Shown here piece after piece: positions 8,301 through 16,019 of a DNA stretch of 20,286 bases (its first letter is position 1; each line of letters opens with the position of its first letter). The stretch is from Bacteroidales bacterium (GTDB taxonomy: Bacteria > Bacteroidota > Bacteroidia > Bacteroidales > UBA7960). The translations under genes and the position numbers were made by a program. The notes under the pieces were generated by a model. It saw nothing but the letters and a program-made list of their open reading frames with translations. It did not search any database and was not told the origin of the DNA. The stretch is from positions 1 to 20,286 of the forward strand of contig PWNO01000254.1 in NCBI GenBank assembly GCA_003557765.1, written 5' to 3'.

Positions 8301-10525
8301 TGGAACGAAGCAGGTTTTTTGCTGCCCTCATGGTGATGGAGAACGACTGCCGGCGTGCGCACTACGACATGGGCAAGCAGATCTATGAAGGCCTGTTGCA
8401 CGACCTGGAGCTGTTCAGTCATCACCTGGAAAGCACCGGTGCTAACATCCGCAGCAACAAGCTTGCCGCCAGGGCTAAGGAAAACCCCGAAATGTTGGAG
8501 CAGATCCTGGATTATGCATCCAAATGGCAGTCCAATATGGCTTCCTTCATCAACAAGGCCAATATTGACTTTATGGTATTGCAGTTGCGAAGCCGCATAC
8601 GTTCCAGGATGGAAAAATTCCACTTAGACCTGCATGCCAAGGTGCACACCGAGCTGTTGCTAAAGCTGGAGGCTTACGAAAAGGCTGCAGAGCACCTGTT
8701 GGACAAGCATGGTCAGCCGGCTTTGGGTTCCAGGCGCCTGGAGCACGAAAGCCTGCAGGCACCAGCGGTTTCGGATATCTACCAGGGCTTTTATGCGGAG
8801 CTACGGGAGTTGCTGACCGACATCCCGGACAAGATGGAGATTGCTGGAGAACAGATGGCCGAAAAGATTGAAGAGACGGCCTTTTCAGAATCTCTAAAGG
8901 TGGAGGTGCGGTTCCGCAAGACTGTTGAATACTATCTTGGATCGGCATTTATCGATCCGGGAATTAAAAAGACACACGATACCGGGGTCAGGCTGATTGA
9001 AATTGTGGCGGGCGTCAAAGACCTTGTCCGACTCTTTAATTTCAACATGGAGAGTGAAAGCAAGGAAGATGTTGCCAGTGATCAGGACGCACAATGGCAA
9101 CAATCTGTGGAGCTGACAAAGAACTTTCTGGAAAAGATCAGACAGGAACGGGCACACATCACGCAGCTGGCCAATGACCTGGAAAACACCTTGTCTGACA
9201 ATCTCCACAAGGCTTTTGAGCCCCTTTCGGCGGCCACCATCAGCAAGTCCAGCCTGGTTCTCAAAAAGCGTTCGCGGGAGCCCGAGGCCGACAAAGGGGT
9301 GGCACGGGAGCTTGCCCGGCAGTGGCAGCGAATGCGCAGGATTGCAGGCGACCGTTTTGTCAGCCTGCTGTATGGCAAGAGTGAAGGCCAGCTGTGGATC
9401 AGCCACGTAGAGAAGCAGCAAGGCAGCGCAATGCTGTCGAATGACGCGATAATTGCCTTTGCCGAGGCCGTCACCCCATCGGAAGATGTTCTCAGACACC
9501 TGCCATTTTATTATGGATCCCTCTTCAGCGGGCAGTCGGGTGCAGGTGATGACTTCTGGGTGGGGATGGAGGCTGAGATGCAGGCATGTGCAACCGCCAT
9601 TGGGCGTTTTAAGTCTGGCTTTCCCGGGGCGCTCATCATCACCGGAGGGCGAACATCAGGAAAGTCCAGTCTTTCACGCCGGGTCACCGAGAAGCATTTC
9701 AGCCGCGACCACATCCACGCCGTAAGGGCTCCCCAGGCGTGTTCGGCCGACACCGGACTGTTCACGCAGAAGCTGCTGGAGGCCCTGGGCGCGCAAAACA
9801 GAAGCCTTGATGACGTGTTCAGGGCGCTTCCTGCCGGCAAGGCCATCATCATCCAGGACCTGGGCCTCTGGTGGGAGCGGCGTCCCGGAGGAGATGCCAT
9901 CATCCGTATGCTCACGGACCTGATCGACAGGTATGGCCATAAGGCCCTGTTCGTGATGAACGTAAACCCCTATGCCCTTGAGCTGATCAACCGCCAGACC
10001 GGACTCATGGATTATGCCCTGGCTGTCGTCACCTGTGAACCTTTTGATGCACGTGAACTTAAGGAGCTGATCATGCTCAGGCATCAGGCTGGTGGCATGC
10101 GCTTTACATGGAAAAAGAAGGGCGAGGAGCAGATGACGGCCCTGGACCAGGCCAGAATGTTCAATATGCTCTTTAACCTCTCTTACGGAAACCCCGGACT
10201 TGCCATGCAGCTATGGCTGGCTGCCGTGACAAAAGTCTCGGGCGCACAAATGCAGATCCGCAGCTTCCAGGTGCCCGCTGCCAAAGCTTTCGACGCAGTG
10301 CGACCGGAACAGTGGTTTTATCTCCAACAATTTGTGGTCAACCGGCGGTTTACTCCAGATACGCTGGCAGCCAACCTGCAGCTACCCAAAGCAGAGGTTA
10401 TGGCGGAGATCAGAAAGCTGGTGCGCGCGGGTGTCCTGGTCGAAAAATTCACCGGCGTATACGCCATTCGTCCTGGATTGGACCTATACCTGACAGAACA
10501 ACTGCAAAAGAGAAAACGCTTATGA
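5369..10525 (+). CDS. Cation-chloride cotransporter (SLC12-like) fused to a P-loop NTPase/winged-helix region
   Basis: The product is 1718 residues. Residues 1-410 are a membrane permease with cation-chloride-cotransporter hallmarks: GVFTPSILAILGVIMYLRLP, GGSYYIISRSLGLP, and FAIFFPAVTGFQAGVSMSGD from residue 193. Residues ~449-720 (RPNVMLFSGG onward) match the cytosolic C-terminal domain of that family. Residues ~740-1380 are charged and helical with coiled-coil-like stretches. Residues ~1400-1610 are a P-loop NTPase: Walker A GGRTSGKSS (Lys1432), Walker B AIIIQDL (Asp1497), and a sensor-1-like Asn1531. Residues ~1648-1715 look like a winged helix. Such permeases co-transport Na+/K+ with Cl-. 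The fused NTPase is unusual and its job is unknown; control of transport is inference. Start: GTG at 5369, because the first ATG would cut into the first membrane segment. The stop overlaps the next gene (ATGA). Confidence 0.88.
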   Translation: MAKAKKFGAFSGVFTPSILAILGVIMYLRLPWIVGQAGLWSVLGIILVAHIISVSTGLSVASVATDKRVETGGSYYIISRSLGLPIGGTLGVALFVGLSFSVSLYLLGFAETLLPILGLEPTLNNIRLAGTITLLAVTVITFISTSLAIKAQYLIMGAIILSLLSIFAGSHELAPREPILGTVDGSLPWIALFAIFFPAVTGFQAGVSMSGDLRNPRKDIPLGTILAILVGLLVYLGLALFFAFTVDRQLLIHDSQVLFAISRVPALVIAGILAATLSSGMVSILGAPRILQAVAKDRILPGFFARGHGASNEPRNALVVAFLIALAGILIGELNVIARIVTTFFIIIYGFLNITYAIESWAGSDFRPSFKIPRFVSIIGALACIVVMIQLDFAALIVASVVLIALFLFLKKKELALQSGDTWTGVWSSLVKTGLARLSGSDKRLQHWRPNVMLFSGGEKNRPHLIEMGKALVGKLGVFTNFELSEHPSGDVLFGIKEAGLVGQPAERKGVFTRRHTCRDVYEGIDMISRVYGFTGFEPNTVLMGWPRNTRKPEKFAGLLHNLQRQDYNCTFLSYDKERGFGKYKTIDIWWKGSGRGLSLAIFLLKYITSSHLWRTAAIRILVINNDSAQADAIHSLVNQILENNRMQADVRVIDNAVEQLPEHHIVGAESGNTDLCLLELPDITPKEYEAALAQANRLADSVGTALFLSPSGFFDRVSVIKEDLRDDELDTEQPEERPSADVFRQLSLSSREIIANKVHNIGQRSGHFAEKYFEEGPERMLKQSLRVFPELRHFLNRNLGALEAAVSEKKENEREKAFLRLLNDFAFHAQRQLQHIRDQRLPESVRVLQEANEAYLDALRAMINVMPEKIRIKLTGSELVIKKQDGFGIRLYKLRKRLVAKLSSRPVKHKVRVLPAARYFLYYKRLKQLQNLMIDHTRHSFEEIAGLRKLVYGVYELIEKVWRDAENISRMRELLRMERSRFFAALMVMENDCRRAHYDMGKQIYEGLLHDLELFSHHLESTGANIRSNKLAARAKENPEMLEQILDYASKWQSNMASFINKANIDFMVLQLRSRIRSRMEKFHLDLHAKVHTELLLKLEAYEKAAEHLLDKHGQPALGSRRLEHESLQAPAVSDIYQGFYAELRELLTDIPDKMEIAGEQMAEKIEETAFSESLKVEVRFRKTVEYYLGSAFIDPGIKKTHDTGVRLIEIVAGVKDLVRLFNFNMESESKEDVASDQDAQWQQSVELTKNFLEKIRQERAHITQLANDLENTLSDNLHKAFEPLSAATISKSSLVLKKRSREPEADKGVARELARQWQRMRRIAGDRFVSLLYGKSEGQLWISHVEKQQGSAMLSNDAIIAFAEAVTPSEDVLRHLPFYYGSLFSGQSGAGDDFWVGMEAEMQACATAIGRFKSGFPGALIITGGRTSGKSSLSRRVTEKHFSRDHIHAVRAPQACSADTGLFTQKLLEALGAQNRSLDDVFRALPAGKAIIIQDLGLWWERRPGGDAIIRMLTDLIDRYGHKALFVMNVNPYALELINRQTGLMDYALAVVTCEPFDARELKELIMLRHQAGGMRFTWKKKGEEQMTALDQARMFNMLFNLSYGNPGLAMQLWLAAVTKVSGAQMQIRSFQVPAAKAFDAVRPEQWFYLQQFVVNRRFTPDTLAANLQLPKAEVMAEIRKLVRAGVLVEKFTGVYAIRPGLDLYLTEQLQKRKRL

Positions 10526-11244
10526 ACATCCTGGCATTCATTCTTGCCGGCCTGGTGATTGCTGTCGCCTTCTGGTTGCTTCGGCGCATCAGCCAGGCCT
10601 CATTCGTCCGCCAATCGCTTCGCAAAGGAAGCAAAAGGGGACTTCCCGTCCTGGAGCTGGCCGTCTGGATTGCTTATGCTTTCTGGGGGGCACACGTGTT
10701 CTTCGGTGATGCGCTCTTCCTGGATACAATTCTGGTGGTGATGGTCGTCTTCTTGCTCGCCGCGCTGGGCTGGTATGTCTTCCGCGACTTTATAGCCGGG
10801 GTGGTCATCAGGACGGAAAAGTCGCTTGAAACCGGACAGCTTATACGTACCACAACGGTATCGGGTAAGGTCTGCAAGCTGGGAAGCCTGGCCATTGAAG
10901 TTGTGAATGATGATGGGGAGACGGTGCGGATACCCTATTCCCGGCTTAACCAGGAGCTCATCACGCTGCCGCCAGGTCAGGAAGACAACCTCCCGCACCA
11001 CCTGGAAGTAGGCCTGCTGCCTGGTCATACCCCCCGCGAAATGCAAAAGCGGCTGATGGACGCCCTGCTGGCCATGCCATGGCTCGTGTCGCCGGCACCA
11101 GAGGTCAGCGTGGCAAAAGCAGCTGAAGGCCAAACCGTGCTGCACATCACCTATCATACGCACCTGCGGGCACATGCGCAATTGGTGGAAGAAAAACTTG
11201 CTGAGACCATGGCCGGAGACGCTATAACTCCCGACTCACAGTAA
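10522..11244 (+). CDS. Small MscS-domain membrane protein
   Basis: The product is 240 residues. The ATG at 10522 overlaps the stop of the cotransporter fusion as ATGA, implying translational coupling; the frame is open further upstream but that part lies inside the fusion gene in another frame. Hydrophobic segments lie near residues 2-20, 43-65 and 70-88. The following stretch (FRDFIAGVVIRTEKSLETGQ) and the beta-like part (VSGKVCKLGSLAIEV, DGETVRIPYSRL) match the pore-lining helix and beta domain of MscS channels. The C-terminal ~80 residues resemble the vestibule domain. It is shorter than E. coli MscS (286 residues). Its coupling to a cotransporter suggests a shared role in ion or volume control, which is inference. 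Its 3' end overlaps the convergent polyprenyl synthase gene by 23 bases. Confidence 0.82.
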   Translation: MNILAFILAGLVIAVAFWLLRRISQASFVRQSLRKGSKRGLPVLELAVWIAYAFWGAHVFFGDALFLDTILVVMVVFLLAALGWYVFRDFIAGVVIRTEKSLETGQLIRTTTVSGKVCKLGSLAIEVVNDDGETVRIPYSRLNQELITLPPGQEDNLPHHLEVGLLPGHTPREMQKRLMDALLAMPWLVSPAPEVSVAKAAEGQTVLHITYHTHLRAHAQLVEEKLAETMAGDAITPDSQ

Positions 11245-12193
11245 ACTCGATCAGCTGCTCAAGCGAATGGCGGGATGACACATCAGGTAACTCCCTGAGC
11301 AGCTCTATGGCCCGGTCCTTATAAATGTGCATATATTCGCGGGCATAATCAATGCCGCCCTTTTCGTGAACCATGTGAATCAACTCGGTCACCCGCTCAG
11401 GGTCCTGGCTGTGGTTTTTTATGGTGTTGATGATGTGCCTGCGTTCTTTGTAAGATACCGTTTTCATCAGGTATATCAACGGGAGGGTCATCTTCTGGTC
11501 CTTGATGTCTGCGCCACTGGGCTTTCCTGTGGACTTGCCGGAGTTAAAATCAAGGATGTCATCTTTGATCTGGAAGGCGATGCCTGCAGTCTCGCCTACC
11601 TTGTGCATGCGTTCCACCTCAGCATCGGAGACACGCAGTGAGGCAGCGCCACAGGCCATACAGGAAGCAATCAGGGACGCGGTCTTCTTGCGGATGATCT
11701 CAAAATAAACATCTTCTTCCACATCGAGGCTCCGGGCCTTTTCTATCTGCATCAGCTCTCCTTCGCTCATCTCCTTGACCGAGTTGGCTACGATGCGTAA
11801 CAGGTCAAAATCGTCGTCGTCGAGCGAGAGCAACAGGCCGCGTGAGAGCAGGTAGTCACCAACGAGCACGGAGATCTTGTTTTTCCAAAGGGCGTTGAGG
11901 GAAAAGAAGCCGCGCCTTTCGTTGGAGTCGTCTACCACGTCATCGTGGATCAAGGTGGCGGTATGCAACAACTCAATCAATGTGGCAGCCCGATAGGTGC
12001 GATCACTGATCTCACCAAAAGTGCCGGCCGAAAAGAACACAAACAACGGCCTGATCTGTTTCCCCTTGCGCTTCACAATGTACCGGGTGATCTTGTCGAG
12101 CAACGGCACCTGGCTCTTCATGCCTTCCTTGAAACGCTCCTCAAAAGCCTTCATGTGGTGATCAACGGGCGCCTTGATTTCATTCAGTGTCAT
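11222..12193 (-). CDS. Polyprenyl diphosphate synthase (trans, octaprenyl-type)
   Basis: The product is 323 residues, the usual length for the family. The two Asp-rich motifs that bind Mg-diphosphate are clear: LIHDDVVDDSNERRG (DDVVD at residues 84-88) and FQIKDDILDF (DDILD at 211-215). The substrate-binding GKQIRP (44-49) and the KTASLIASC stretch are present. The enzyme condenses isopentenyl diphosphate onto an allylic diphosphate to make long all-trans chains, usually quinone side chains. Chain length cannot be read from the sequence with confidence, so ispB is likely but not assigned. It has a probable promoter of its own at 12216-12246 and converges with the MscS-domain gene. Confidence 0.93.
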   Translation of the reverse strand: MTLNEIKAPVDHHMKAFEERFKEGMKSQVPLLDKITRYIVKRKGKQIRPLFVFFSAGTFGEISDRTYRAATLIELLHTATLIHDDVVDDSNERRGFFSLNALWKNKISVLVGDYLLSRGLLLSLDDDDFDLLRIVANSVKEMSEGELMQIEKARSLDVEEDVYFEIIRKKTASLIASCMACGAASLRVSDAEVERMHKVGETAGIAFQIKDDILDFNSGKSTGKPSGADIKDQKMTLPLIYLMKTVSYKERRHIINTIKNHSQDPERVTELIHMVHEKGGIDYAREYMHIYKDRAIELLRELPDVSSRHSLEQLIEFTVSREL

Positions 12194-12215
12194 ATGGTGA
12201 TCTCTTTTGCCTTTC

Positions 12216-12246
12216 CAAACTTACAACCACTTTGGATATTATACAA
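12216..12246 (-). promoter_or_regulatory. Bacteroidota-type promoter for the polyprenyl synthase gene
   Basis: The minus strand reads TTG (12246-12244), 20 bases, then TAAGTTTG (12223-12216), fitting the -33 TTG / -7 TAnnTTTG pattern. The ATG is 22 bases downstream of the -7 box, giving a very short leader. This suggests the gene can be transcribed separately from the flippase gene 110 bases upstream. Confidence 0.55.
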
Positions 12247-12302
12247 GGGAAACAGGAAAAAAGCTGCAGTTGTTTAAACGGGCAATGCAAAACAACCTGG
12301 AT

Positions 12303-13553
12303 TTATGTCGCACGTCCCTGATAACTGATAATCATCGCTATGAGGTAAACTGCGCTGGCGATGACCATGGCTACTGCTGCACCCCAGGGGCCGTAGGCGG
12401 GTATAAGCAAAAGGTTGGCAACAAGCAGGATGAGGCCGGTAATGATGAAGCCGTTGCGGATGGCCACGCCCCGGCCGTGTGCTTCCAGGAAGCGATTAAT
12501 GAAAACCCCGCATCCATATAGAAACATGGCGGGTGCAGCCACATATACAAGGCTGATTACGGGCAGGAAGTCGTCGCTGTAGAAATAGCGGATGAAAGGT
12601 CCGGCCAGCAGTAATAGTGCGCCGAGGGCCAGCATGGTGAGGAGCAAGGTTATTCCGGCCAGTCGTCCGGGAATATGTTGTTCGCTGGCGAAATCCTTGA
12701 ACCAGGTTGCTGCGATGACACCCGGAACCAGGGCAAGGGGACGTGATATGGCCACTGCGAGGGCAAAAAAGCCTACCCCGGTGTTGTCAGTGCTGAAATA
12801 GCTGATCAAAATGCCGGTGAGCGCCACGGATCCAAGGCTGAAGACGTTACCCACGAAAAGGTGCACCCCGTATTGCCTGTGATAATGGTTGATCTGCCAA
12901 AGCCTTGCTTTCAGGCTTTGGAAAGAGACGTTCAGGCGAATAAAGACTAACAGGTAAACCAGGAAGAAGGCACCCAGGTAAGCGGCCCATACCACGGCAA
13001 GGCGGTTGCCTGTAAAGTCATTTACGGCAAAAAACAAGAGCAAGGCGACGGCAAAGGTGATCATTTTAGGAAAAAACCGTGTGGCTGCCAGCTCCTGGAT
13101 GCGGTTATCGGCATGAAGCACATTGTCGTAATAGGGCGTCAGCAGGAAGATCCATCCGAAGGGGAGCAGCATGAAAAAAAAGCCCCTGAGCCCTTTGTCT
13201 GCAAGGTTGCTGTCGAGAAGCCCGTATAGGACCATGGCAGCTGCCATCACCAGAAAAAGCAAGAACAGGATGACAAGGGATGCTCCGTAATATTCACGGG
13301 CTTTTTGCCTGTCGCTGTTGAGTACCAGGGCCCGGTTACTGGCAAAGAAGAACCCAAGTGGGAAGATGACCCTGGCGAAATCGAAAAGGCTGTCGAGAAA
13401 GGCAAAGTCACCATAGCCTTGTGGTCCGAGAAAGCGTGTGAAGACGATGCTCGTGAAGATGGCCAGTGGAATGCCTGCAAAGCTGGCCACATAGAGGATG
13501 GCAGCCTGCCTGATGCGAAGATTGTCCCAAAGATTTGTCAGCTGGTGCCACAT
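12303..13553 (-). CDS. Polysaccharide flippase (Wzx/MOP-superfamily)
   Basis: The product is 416 residues and very hydrophobic, with about twelve membrane segments. The N-terminal pattern (GIPLAIFTSIVFTRFLGPQG then YGDFAFL) is typical of O-antigen/polysaccharide transporters of the MOP superfamily, which move undecaprenyl-linked sugar units across the inner membrane. The C-terminal pattern (LLLIPAYGPWGAAVAMVIA) also fits. It lies downstream of the UDP-GlcNAc epimerase gene and a 370-base repeat region on the same strand, which supports a role in surface glycan export. The substrate cannot be inferred. Confidence 0.88.
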   Translation of the reverse strand: MWHQLTNLWDNLRIRQAAILYVASFAGIPLAIFTSIVFTRFLGPQGYGDFAFLDSLFDFARVIFPLGFFFASNRALVLNSDRQKAREYYGASLVILFLLFLVMAAAMVLYGLLDSNLADKGLRGFFFMLLPFGWIFLLTPYYDNVLHADNRIQELAATRFFPKMITFAVALLLFFAVNDFTGNRLAVVWAAYLGAFFLVYLLVFIRLNVSFQSLKARLWQINHYHRQYGVHLFVGNVFSLGSVALTGILISYFSTDNTGVGFFALAVAISRPLALVPGVIAATWFKDFASEQHIPGRLAGITLLLTMLALGALLLLAGPFIRYFYSDDFLPVISLVYVAAPAMFLYGCGVFINRFLEAHGRGVAIRNGFIITGLILLVANLLLIPAYGPWGAAVAMVIASAVYLIAMIISYQGRAT

Positions 13554-13922
13554 GGTTTTTTATGGTGGTTTTGGAATATTGGACGCTTTTCTCCCTTAAG
13601 GGACTTCGGGGATAACCCCCACAGGGGGTTTAACATTGAATATCCCCGGATGGAATTCGGGGGATACTGCCCCGAATAGACTTACGGGATACTCAAAGGA
13701 CCACCTCATGATCTCTCCCGTGATCGCCACACGCAGGATAACCCCCACAGGGGTTTAACATTGAATATCCCCGGATGGAATTCGGGGGATACTGCCCCGA
13801 ATAGACCTACGGGATACTCAAAGGAGCACCTCATGATCTCTCCCGTGATCGCCACACGCAGGATAACCCCCACAGGGGTTTAACATTGAATATCCCCGGA
13901 TGGAATTCGGGGGATACTCTGC
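13554..13922. other. Intergenic region between epimerase and flippase genes, mostly tandem repeat
   Basis: No gene is visible. Bases 13610-13918 are the 125-base tandem repeat annotated separately, which ends 4 bases before the epimerase stop codon. The remaining 56 bases (13554-13609) lead to the flippase start and show no clear promoter box. Confidence 0.7.
13610..13918. repeat. 125-base tandem repeat, 2.5 copies, each containing two hairpins
   Basis: Copies begin with GGATAACCCCCACAGGGG at 13610 (126 bases, one extra G), 13736 (125 bases) and 13861 (58 bases, partial). The two full copies differ at only about three positions. Each starts with a stem (AACCCCCACAGGGGTTT), a linker AACATTGAATA, and a second stem (CCCCGGATGGAATTCGGGG, pairing 8 bases with one G-T around a GGA loop). 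The 67-base remainder is absent from the last copy. Near-identity points to a recent duplication. Confidence 0.9.
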
Positions 13923-15017
13923 TTACTCCTTATGCTGCATGATGATTTCTGCGATGCGTTTCGCGGCCTTCCCGTCCCACAATTCGGGGATGCGCCCCGG
14001 CTTGGTGACGCCATCCAGGATGTCCATGGCCGTGCGCTCCACCTTCTCCATGCTTACGCCCACCAGCTGGTTGGTGCCCACATCGATGGTCACGGGCCGT
14101 TCGGTATTTTTCCTTACCGTGATGCATTGCACGCCCATATAGGTGGTTTCCTCCTGTATCCCCCCGCTGTCGGTGATCACCAGCTCGGCATAACGCATCA
14201 GCGAGAGAAACTCCAGGTAGCCAAGAGGCTCTGTGAGTAAAAGGCTGTTTGGAATCTGTTTGTCCAGGCCGAAAGTACGGATGTTTTTCCGGGTGCGCGG
14301 ATGTACCGGGAAGACCAGCTTCCGTTCGCCCGCGAGCTTGCCCATAGTCTTCATGATGTCAGATAAGCTCTCTTTATCGTCTACATTGGTGGGCCGGTGG
14401 AAGGTGGCAACAATGTACCGGCCTTTTGTAAGGCCGAGCCTGTCGGTGACCGTGTTCGCTTCCACGGCATCCCACTGAGCATCCAGCGAGTCGATCATGG
14501 TATTGCCCACAAAGAAGATCTTGCTGTCGTCCACGCCCTCATCGCGCAGGTTATGCATGCCACTGTGTTCCGTCACGAAGAGGAAGTCAGAGACCACATC
14601 CGTCACGATGCGGTTGATTTCCTCAGGCATGGTTTTGTCGAAGCTCCTCAGGCCGGCTTCCACGTGGGCTACCGGGATGCCCATCTTAGATGCCACGAGT
14701 GCTGCGGCCATCGTGGAGTTGACATCGCCAGGCACGATCACGAGATGTGGTTTTTCCTGAACGATCACCTTTTCCAGCTCCAGCATGATGCGTGCGGTCT
14801 GCGAGGCGTGGCTGCCACCGCCCACCCCAAGGTTAAAATCCGGTTTTGGCATGCTCAGCTCGTCAAAAAAGATTTCCGACATGCGTTTGTCGAAGTGCTG
14901 ACCGGTGTGGCACAGCAAGTGCTTCACTTCCTTGCGGTACTTTTTGAAGGCCTTGGCCAGGGGAGCGATCTTGATGAAGTTGGGCCTGGTACCCACCACG
15001 GATAGAATTTTTTTCAT
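13923..15017 (-). CDS. wecB: UDP-N-acetylglucosamine 2-epimerase, non-hydrolysing
   Basis: The product is 364 residues, normal for the family. It interconverts UDP-GlcNAc and UDP-ManNAc in the cytosol for surface-glycan synthesis. The N-terminus has the nucleotide-binding GTRPNFIKIAPL, and the acidic catalytic positions are in place: Asp98 in VPGDVNST, Glu120 in HVEAGLRS, Glu133 in MPEEINR, and His207 in ATFHRPTNVD. The UDP-binding C-terminal half contains TDSGGIQEE. It is followed by a repeat region and the flippase gene. The symbol is used in the general sense, since enterobacterial common antigen is not expected here. Confidence 0.95.
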   Translation of the reverse strand: MKKILSVVGTRPNFIKIAPLAKAFKKYRKEVKHLLCHTGQHFDKRMSEIFFDELSMPKPDFNLGVGGGSHASQTARIMLELEKVIVQEKPHLVIVPGDVNSTMAAALVASKMGIPVAHVEAGLRSFDKTMPEEINRIVTDVVSDFLFVTEHSGMHNLRDEGVDDSKIFFVGNTMIDSLDAQWDAVEANTVTDRLGLTKGRYIVATFHRPTNVDDKESLSDIMKTMGKLAGERKLVFPVHPRTRKNIRTFGLDKQIPNSLLLTEPLGYLEFLSLMRYAELVITDSGGIQEETTYMGVQCITVRKNTERPVTIDVGTNQLVGVSMEKVERTAMDILDGVTKPGRIPELWDGKAAKRIAEIIMQHKE

Positions 15018-15446
15018 ATCACAAATATCTAAAAGTCAAATGTCTAAAAGTCAAAAGGTCCAAAGGTCGAAATGTCCGGGTCTGCTGTGTTTTGTGCCAG
15101 GGCAAAGAGGGTTGAAGTTATCCACAAATTAACACAAATAGTTTTCACAGATGCCCACAAATGCCCCGGGTAACTTCAAACCGCAAACTGCCTCACTCTC
15201 GACCTCAACTTTAACCTTAATCTTAACCTCAATAGCGTTGCGTTGTTTGGATGTTCGTACTCCTGTAAGCCTTGTCGCAATTATTGCCAAGCGGTTTGCC
15301 AAAGAGCAACGATTTGAAAACGATTTCTCTTATTTTGTGAGTTAACTTGCTGATTGTGTGTTGCTGTTTGCGACAAACCAGAAACAATGCAACGCCAATG
15401 TCTTAACCTTATTACTTTATACTTCCTGCTTCTTACTGCATACTTC
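15018..15446. other. 429-base non-coding region between NusG-like gene and epimerase gene
   Basis: No gene is supported. From 15027 to 15075 is a decaying short repeat (TCTAAAAGTCAAATG and variants, period about 15-17). From 15120 to 15165 is one half of an inverted pair with 16600-16645. At 15203-15232 is a run of CTTAACCT/CTCAACT-like words. No clear TAnnTTTG promoter box was found for the epimerase gene, so it may be read from upstream. Confidence 0.6.
15120..15165 (+). repeat. Dispersed ~46-base repeat, copy 1 (inverted partner at 16600-16645)
   Basis: The sequence begins ATCCACAAATTAACACAAAT and ends TTTTCACAGATGCCCACAAA. The reverse complement of 16600-16645 begins ATCCACAGATACACACAAAT and ends TTTTCACAAATGCCCACAAA, so the two match at most positions. 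Repeats built from CACAGAT/CACAAAT words are common between genes in Bacteroidota. Confidence 0.6.
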
Positions 15447-15965
15447 TTACTTCTTCCCTGCCGCTTCCACCATCGCCAGCGGAATATTCAGGGTGATACA
15501 CTTGTCCATGGTGTCCAGCCGCAAAATGATTTTTTTGTTTTTTCCGATGGTGACTACCTCACCGGTAAATCCTTTCATTGGCCCTTGTACCACCTTAACG
15601 GGACTCCCCGGAGGCGGGCATTCGGACATGCACTCCATATCGACGCCCTGGCTGTTCAGCCGCTTAAGCGCGGCAATCTGCTGTTCGGGAATGGCAACAG
15701 GCATACCTTCAAAGGTAATAAAACGAACAACACCCGGGGTGCTGAGGATGGCAAAATACTGTGTTGACTTTCCGGGATGGGTTTTGACGAACAGGTAGGA
15801 CGGCAACAGGGGCATGTCTACCTGTTTTTTTCGGTCACTCCAAACGCGCCAGCGTTTTACCAGCGGCAGGTACACCTCCACACCATCGTTTTGCAGATAA
15901 GTGTGTACCCGTTTTTCATAGCGCGATCGCGTGTAAATGGCATACCAGTTTTGTTCGGAAGACAT
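15447..15965 (-). CDS. NusG-family transcription antiterminator (UpxY-like paralogue)
   Basis: The product is 172 residues. Residues 6-105 form a NusG N-terminal domain (NWYAIYTRSRYEKRVHTYL, then PLLPSYLFVKTHPGKSTQYF and TPGVVRFI), which binds RNA polymerase. Residues ~122-150 carry a KOW motif (VKVVQGPMKGFTGEVV). Housekeeping NusG usually sits beside secE and ribosomal protein genes, which are absent here; paralogues next to polysaccharide genes (UpxY in Bacteroides, RfaH-like elsewhere) help polymerase read through long glycan operons. That role is inferred from the epimerase and flippase genes downstream on the same strand. The ATG is at 15965, with a TATCTTTG box 55 bases upstream. Confidence 0.87.
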   Translation of the reverse strand: MSSEQNWYAIYTRSRYEKRVHTYLQNDGVEVYLPLVKRWRVWSDRKKQVDMPLLPSYLFVKTHPGKSTQYFAILSTPGVVRFITFEGMPVAIPEQQIAALKRLNSQGVDMECMSECPPPGSPVKVVQGPMKGFTGEVVTIGKNKKIILRLDTMDKCITLNIPLAMVEAAGKK

Positions 15966-16019
15966 GTTGCTGTGTTGTTAAACTTATCTTATATAACCGG
16001 ATGCTTAATAGACTTATTG

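Noticed and set aside
15151..15798. Plus-strand frames between and over the NusG-like gene
   Set aside because: Composition is low complexity or antisense to the NusG-like gene, with no family motif.
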